From Tamarix chinensis (Eukaryota; Streptophyta; Magnoliopsida; Caryophyllales; Tamaricaceae), in contig CM060175.1 of the NCBI GenBank assembly GCA_030549775.1, forward strand, positions 44,207,415 through 44,271,414: a DNA stretch of 64,000 bases, read 5' to 3'. Positions 57,644 to 64,000 of the stretch are shown one piece after another. A program made the position numbers and the translations under genes. Position 1 is the first letter of the stretch, and each line of letters begins with the position of its first letter. Below the pieces are notes generated by a model that made no database searches, was not told the origin of the DNA, and saw nothing but the letters and a program-made list of their open reading frames with translations.

Positions 57644-59256
57644 AAGATACCCCACAATTTTGTGTAATGATGGATGAGAAATTATGATAAATTTTATGAC
57701 TTTAATTTAATTCAATTTTATGATTTGATTTGGAATAAAGATTGAAATCATATTGGAAAATAAGGTTTATTGAATTTTATAGGCCCTTGTGTTAGAATGA
57801 CCCACCTCGATTTGTTCTATGAACCGATTGATAAATTTTTCATTTTAGCTAAATTAAATTCCTTGACCAAACCGATCGATTCTTTGGGGGAAGCTGATTG
57901 ACTGGTGGATGAATAGTTGACTAGTAGATCTAAATCAATCAACTAGTATGTCGAGATGGTCATAGTTTTCGAGTTGGGTTTTTATAAAAAATCTCTTACA
58001 CTAAAATGAAACCTTACCAACTTATCTTGATTGTCCCAAAGCAATTTCTAACCATTTTCATGATGCATTTAACCTAAAATATTGTGTCAATTTATTTTGG
58101 AGGTTAATTGAGATGCATGAGGGAGAGACATGACCTCAACCAATTTTCTTCATCCTCCTCTCTCCTCAACCCAATTCTGAGATTGATTTCTTTGACCCGC
58201 AAGTGCTTCTAAGCAACTAGAAGATTCCTTGCATGTTAACCTCCCATTCTTTCTTCCATGTATGTTAATTATGGTAATTTGACCTAAGCTCCCCATAATC
58301 CCAAATTGAGGTCAGACTAGTGTAGCAAATTCAAGAAAAATATATCCATTCTAATCATATTCAAACAGTCACAATTAGGGTTTTGAGTTTCCTTCCAGAC
58401 CATCTATGTCTCCCTTCAATCGGTTAGCTATAAATAGCTCTAATCCTCTATGCATTGCACTTTCTTTTAGCCACCAAAATTCTTTTAAGTTATAAATTAT
58501 CTTCTCTTCTTCCACACTTCAAACACTTACCAAATTGTTTTGCACACTTACCAAATTATTTTAATTATTAAGCAATATGGAGTTAAATTTTGAAAAAAAG
58601 ATTGAGTGGTCCAGTTGTGTTGTTTTCTATTTTTGGCCCATTGGCATGTCCTTCTCCACTATTTTTTTCTTGTTCAATATTTTATATAGTTTTGGTATAA
58701 TACCTGAGTTAAGATTTTGGTTTTTAATGTTTTAAGAGTTGAGGTTTTTATAGACTTGGAAATTCTATTTTTAAGGGGATTTAGCCTGCATGAAGTAAGT
58801 TATTCTTGCTCCTAAAATGTTAGCATGTGCTCCTACATGAAAGGTGATGTCTTTTATTAGATTATGCACATTGGTATGAAAAAATGAATTTGTATGCATG
58901 ATTTACATGTTTAAATGACATAAAATAATAAAAAAAAAGCATGAAAATGGAGCAAATAGGCTATGATAATGTTATGTTAAGAAATGACTAATAATCTGGT
59001 TAGAAATATGCAGGTTGATGTTGATACATGTTCTAATGTGAGTAAAACTGATTTTTACACAAGAATCTTTATGAAATTTGTGAATTGATGTTGTGTTAGG
59101 GTAAACCGATCGACATGTTTGGTAAAACCAATTGACTGGTTCCTAAGATAATTAACTGGTTGACCTAACACATCAATTGGTTTACCTATAGAGACCTTAG
59201 TCTTGCTCTCTTCTTAAACTCATCGACTGGTTTGGAAAACCAATTGAGTGGTCTAT
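57644..59256 (+). repeat. Element B 3' LTR, 5' part, interrupted
   Basis: Matches the 5' LTR from its start (accccacaatt, gatggatgagaaatt) to about 46525, including TATAAATA at 58429-58436. The first few bases are decayed, so the start is good to about 3 bp. It is cut at 59256 by the next LTR, with tctat as the expected left duplication. Confidence 0.82.
58429..58436 (+). promoter_or_regulatory. Element B 3' LTR TATA box
   Basis: TATAAATA in agctataaatagctc, partner of 45705-45712. Confidence 0.7.
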
Positions 59257-59348
59257 TGTAACACCACAAAATTCACTAACAAAAATTTTAATTTTATTTA
59301 AAAGTTTATGCAGAAGCAAGTATAGTAATTTTTGGGGTGCTACCGCCA

Positions 59349-59394
59349 CACTTAGTACCAGACCGGTTTCCTTCCATCGTTCCAACTTTAAGTG
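59349..59394 (-). other. U5-like inverted repeat near LTR 3' end
   Basis: Arms 59349-59361 and 59382-59394. As minus-strand RNA about 11 of 13 positions pair, including an A-U pair where other copies have G-U. It lies 92 bp from the LTR end. Confidence 0.6.
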
Positions 59395-60073
59395 CTAAGG
59401 CTTTAAAATGTACTTTAATTAAATTTCAAGAATACATTTACAAATCAGAGTAGTGCAATAGTTAGGAAGGTACATTCACATTCCAAAGAAAACCCACTAA
59501 TTGTAGTTAGAAATAAAATGACAATAAAAAAAAATACAAAGAGTTTCAAGAAGACATAGGAAGACTTCCCAGTTCGAAACACCAGCCAGCGCCTTAGACA
59601 ACCCTATGCTCTCAATCCAACAGATAAATCCCAAAGTGAACATGTGATCTAACCTATAAAAGACACTGCCCATTGGATAGGCGAGGGCCAAGAAAGGAAT
59701 CACTTTAATACTATGGTACTAAGTAACCATTTATATGAGACTAACATGCAAGACCTACATACAACACATTGAACACAAGATCATGGAGTATTACATATAT
59801 CATCTGAATTGTAATAATTATTCAAATAGCTATATGCATCAAGATCATATGCCACAATGATCGTTTACTTAGAAGCAACATAACTTATTATGGAAACGTT
59901 CAAGCAATGCTCTTTGTAGCACAACTAGAATAATCGACCAACAAAACTTCTCAACAACGTCACAACAAGCATGCCACACGCATCATTAGGACATGTTAGT
60001 TCATTGATTATTATTTGTATAAGCCATTCGTGTCATAATTAGCTATCACTTGGTTTATATTCGCATGTTTTGG

Positions 60074-60340
60074 GGACCACACTAATATAACCGATAGACC
60101 GACAACTATATCATCCAAGGCAGAATACTTCTGACCACTATTCTGACTAGTGGACCAGTAAACCTAATACAATTCAAGGAAAAACTCTCCTGACCACTAT
60201 TATAACTGGCGGGCCGGTAAATAAAAATACTACAATCCAAAACAAAATGCATTTGACCACTATTATAACAAGTGGACTGGTGAGATACTACCATCTAGGG
60301 TAGAACGCACCTGACTGCTATTATAACAGGTGGACAAGTA
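60074..60340 (-). repeat. ACTATTATA / GGTGGACC module array, diverged
   Basis: About five modules spaced about 60 bp apart, such as ccactattataactggcgg and accactattataacaagtgg, with spacers ending in cgcacctga or ctctcctga. They are homologous to 2048-2431. Confidence 0.65.
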
Positions 60341-61169
60341 AATATCCCACACACGAGCCCGATTCAATGATCTTCAACTTTAAGTGATTAGTGTCTTCTT
60401 CATGTCTTATTTTTTCAGATATCACACACATGTTTATGCATAATCCATGTAAGACTCCTAACGTACTACTAGCCTGCCCAAACGTGACCTCATAGAAATC
60501 CTAATTTCCTAATTGGGATATCTACACTCTCCACTAATCCTTTGAATCCTTAAGATTATCCACCAACCTAAACATGTCATTAGAGTCCTTTTACTCACAT
60601 GTTATAGTCCATTTCCCCTGTTCCTCAAATGTGATAACAATTATCCCCCAGGGTTAATCTTTAACACCCTAATTTGGCCCAAATGGACTTAAACCCTTAT
60701 TTACCACTTTATTGGCACAAAAGTGTCACAACCAAGCATATGTTATCTGCATTATGCATCCCTTAAGGTTTTCTAATCTAACTCTCTCATCTTGCTCATA
60801 TGATGCTAACCTTCCAATTCAAGCCTTTCTAGAAACCCTAGTTCTACTTTTTTTTAGTAATCTCTCATTATTCAACACTCCATAGGCTTCCAAATGTACA
60901 AGCAGCTCGGCCATATCACCATTGACCTCCATATCCATTCATAGCAACCGAACCTACTCTTTTCACCTATAGTCATAGGTCCTTTGGGCTCCGCTTACCC
61001 CATACATGTTCATTAGAATAGTTGCCCTAATACATACCCAAACTATTAAAGGTCTTTAGGCCGTATGATAATAATAACCATGCTAAAAGTGATGATACTA
61101 AGACTATAAATCACTATTCTCACATCCAACGTCACTTATCCTTTATCATGCACGTTTATTAATATAACC

Positions 61170-62480
61170 ACCATTACATCTTCAAATTTATCAAAATACC
61201 CATAGGCCATATGAATTCATCAATCATGCTCAAACATGTATTACTAGTACCAAAAAACCCTATCTTCATACTTAACACCCATTATTACCTAGCAAGCACA
61301 TCTAATAGGATAATCACACTTGCATTTTCAAATTACCAAAATATCCCTATACCACATATTATCATCATTTATGCCGAATCATATAGTACTAATACCATCA
61401 AACCTTATTTTCATACTTAACACCAATTATTTCTCACCATGCACATTTATTTACATAATCACCTTTGTAACTTTAAAATTACTAAAATACCCCTATATCA
61501 TATATTATCACCATTTATTACTCAAACATAAAGTACTAATGCCATCACACCTTATTTTCACACTTAAACACCCTTTAATACTTAACATGTACATTTATTA
61601 GTATAATCACCCTTGCACCTTCAGAATTACCAAAATGTCCCTATACTATATATTATCACCACTTATACTCAAACATGAAATACTAATGCCACCAACCTTA
61701 TTTTTATACTTAAGCACCCTTTAACACTTAACATGTACAGTTATTGATATAATCACCCTTGCATCTTCCAAATTACTAAAATATTTGTATAACATATATT
61801 ATCACCTTTTATACTCAAACATAAAGTACTAATGCAAATAGCCTAATTTTTATATTTAAACACCCTTTAACACTTCGCAGTTACATTTATTGGTAAAATC
61901 ACCCTACAACTTTAAAATTACCAAAATGCCCCCATGCCATAAAATAACACCATTTATACCCAAGATGTATTACTAACACCACAAAACCCTTATTAATAGT
62001 CTTAGCACCAACTATCACTTATCATGCATACTTAATAAGTTGACTCCCATTGCACATGCCAAATTACTAAACTACCCCTAGACCATAAAATACTAATAAT
62101 AAAACCCAACCATGCACTAACAATACCACAGAACCCTTAGTATTATTCTTAACACCAATTATCACCTATTATGCATGTTTTTTTAAGCATCCTCCACTTT
62201 ACATGAAAAATTACTAAAATGCCCCTAGAACATAAAATATTAATATTTATGCCCCACATGCAATATCAACACCACAAAATCCTTATTATTTCTTTTAACA
62301 CTCTTAATCCGTAGCCACCACATTTATTAAAAGTATCACAATCATACATTAAAATTCAATAAAATACCCCTAGAACCTAAAATAATGATATTTTTACTAA
62401 CACATACATTTATAATCCACAAAACTCCCATCTCCACTCTTAGCAACATTCCTAACACATTAGGCATCCCATTTAGGTGT
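61170..62480 (-). repeat. AATTACC-type array with ~125-bp higher-order period
   Basis: Units such as aaattaccaaaatatcccta are embedded in a larger repeat of about 110-130 bp: ttattaatataatcacc, cttgcatcttc, the unit, cataaaatatta, accccaaaccctta-type words, cacttaaca. At least eight higher-order copies are visible. The other two copies of this LTR family show only the short units. Confidence 0.7.
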
Positions 62481-62962
62481 AAACACCATGAGGTTTCCAA
62501 ATAACCAAATTAACTCTAGGGCTCTTATTAATACTATTTCACTATAAGTGTCCACACCTTCTTATCCTAGCATACATATATATACAAATAACACTAATCA
62601 TCAACATTAACCCCTTTTTCTTAGTCACCCTTTCACACATATCACCATATACAATATAGCATAATAATCATGGAATTAATAGTAAAAAAACATATTTACA
62701 CAAATCACATACCAAAAACCCTGATGTGCTAATATACAATAATCCATACATTTTAGTGAGTATAATAGTTATCTTATTTACAAAAAACCAACATTAACCG
62801 GTATCCCACATTAAGATGCTTAAGCTCCAATTAATGAAATTTTGTACCTAAGATAATGTCACAAGTGAAATATTAACATTTGATAAATAAAAGATTGATT
62901 TTTACTAAAAGTTATTAATTAATTATATATATATATATTAAACTATCTAATACCTTAGTTAT

Positions 62963-64000
62963 TGTAATACTCCAAAAATTTACATAGCCTAATCCTACGT
63001 CATTAACTCCTTAATTTGATTCTAACCTCAATAAATCTTATTTTTAGCCTTAACTCAATCCCTTAACTCTAAAACTTTAACCAAAGCTAAAACCTTGACT
63101 CAGATAAACCATAATTCATAAACCAAAATCAAAACCTGCCAAAATTTCCACTAAATCTAATTACTTATGACTAATCTAAAATTACCCTAAACTAATTCCC
63201 TAACCCATCACCTTACTGTATCCATCAACTTCCCTTCTTCTTTTTCTTCTTCTCCTTTTGCTTCCTTATTGCTACCCGACTGCACACCCATATACACACC
63301 CTAGACACTCCATTTTCACCTACAATTTTACTTCTCGCATGACACCTACATACAACCATCACCAACCTCACCTTGCAACTACTACCCTACTCTTAACCAT
63401 CCTCTACAACCATCACCATTAGCATCACCTTGTAGCCGCACCATCAACATGTGTGTGTATGTGTACTACACACTCTTCTTCCCTTCTCTTTGGTTTGCCT
63501 CCATTCTGCCATTCTATGTCCAAAACACTATCCAATCACTCCCTCTTCCTTCTCCTTTCCTCCTTCTCTCTTTTCTTCTTCTTCTTCCTCCTTCTTTCCC
63601 TATTGTTGGCCTATGCACCACCAATCCACCACCATGCACCACCTCGGTCACCATTTGCTACCTAATGGCTGGTGGATAGACCACCAAGGTCACCCCAACC
63701 TTTCACAACACCATCATCATCCACCACTACATTTTTTCCCTTCTTCTTTCCTTCATCCGTTGTAATTTTGCAGGGTGCATGGCCTATGCACAACAGTGCA
63801 ATACTTAAAATCTTCTATGGCACAACTATGCAACCTTTTTCACTATAAGGCTCTACATGATCTTTTCTCTAGATCTGCTATGCAGCACTATAGTACAGCC
63901 GTGCAACTTTTGCACTGCTTGGCCGTGCATTAATTTTTTCTCGACCAAGGGTGCCGCACAACCATCCAACTTCCTATTTTTAGTCGTGCACCCCTATTTT
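62963..64000 (+). mobile_element. Plus-strand long LTR, 5' portion, truncated by window end
   Basis: Starts tgtaatactccaaaaattta and follows the usual LTR 5' order: AT-rich start, a ttcttctttttcttcttctcc pyrimidine run, then a leader with caccac/tgcacc words like 14880-15130. The left flank gttat is the expected duplication. After about 63770 a run of tatgcac/gtgcaac words appears that I do not find in the other LTRs. Open frames in it are low complexity. Confidence 0.7.

Larger units (their letters stand above)
59257..62962 (-). mobile_element. Minus-strand long LTR, interrupted, family of 1374-6626
   Basis: Begins tgtaacaccacaaaattcac and follows the same order as 1374-6626: hairpin (59349-59394), cattggataggc block, modules (60074-60340), AATTACC-type array (61170-62480) and the ctaataccttagttat segment that corresponds to about 5040 in the first copy. 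It is cut there by a plus-strand LTR at 62963 and should continue beyond the window. Whether it is solo or part of a full element is unknown. Confidence 0.8.
44953..64000 (+). mobile_element. Ty3/gypsy element B, with nested LTRs, runs past window end
   Basis: 5' LTR 44953-53259 (about 3.45 kb net), primer site, damaged gag, protease, RT, RNase H, integrase, and 3' LTR from about 57644, broken at 59257 by a further LTR that is itself broken at 62963. The left flank is atcaa. The element's right end lies outside the window. Pol is close in motif content to element A (KYVADPSHI, ALYRKKFHSPLCW), so it is chromovirus-like. Its 3' LTR begins directly after the ADPSHIT motif, so any chromodomain has been deleted. 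Confidence 0.85.

Overview
The window looks like heterochromatic, repeat-filled DNA from a flowering plant with a large genome. It contains Ty3/gypsy retrotransposons with very long LTRs, an En/Spm (CACTA) transposon whose gene has plant-type introns, a hAT-like MITE, and many (ATT)n and telomere-like arrays. I find no convincing intact host gene, no tRNA or rRNA gene, and nothing bacterial. The lineage cannot be named from the sequence.

Layout. 1-8104 is the 3' part of a plus-strand long LTR, split by a minus-strand solo LTR (1374-6626). 8131-12969 holds three successive 3' portions of a second LTR type (B type), one carrying a 636-bp hAT-like MITE (10825-11460). 13692-35885 is a nearly complete chromovirus-like Ty3/gypsy element (element A) with ~3.4-3.6 kb LTRs. 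Its gag is split by a minus-strand solo LTR (18148-23186), and its 3' LTR is split by a CACTA transposon (30527-35864). 35886-38259 is non-coding flank with a three-copy ~185-bp tandem repeat. 38260-44576 is a smaller complete but decayed Ty3/gypsy element (element C) with ~0.9 kb LTRs. From 44953 to the window end lies element B. Its 5' LTR is split by a solo LTR (47055-51904), its gag is damaged by an LTR fragment, and its 3' LTR is broken at 59257 by a minus-strand LTR that is itself broken at 62963 by a plus-strand LTR.

Target-site duplications support the boundaries: catgt/catgt, gggca/aggca, actaa/attaa, aactc/aagtc, agaaa/agaag, ttt/ttt (CACTA) and an exact 8-bp atttcaac (hAT). All gag-pol genes are pseudogenes. 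Many stops fit C-to-T decay of methylated DNA.

Most notable: an inverted repeat sits about 83-135 bp inside the 3' end of nearly every long LTR. In sense RNA it folds into a ~13-bp stem. Two LTR types have unrelated stem sequences but keep the pairing, the position and a shared downstream box, like the U5 inverted repeat of retroviruses. Other oddities are ~17-bp inverted LTR termini, three kinds of internal degenerate array within the LTRs, and a CACTA element that carries only a Ulp1-protease-type gene and no visible TNP2 transposase.
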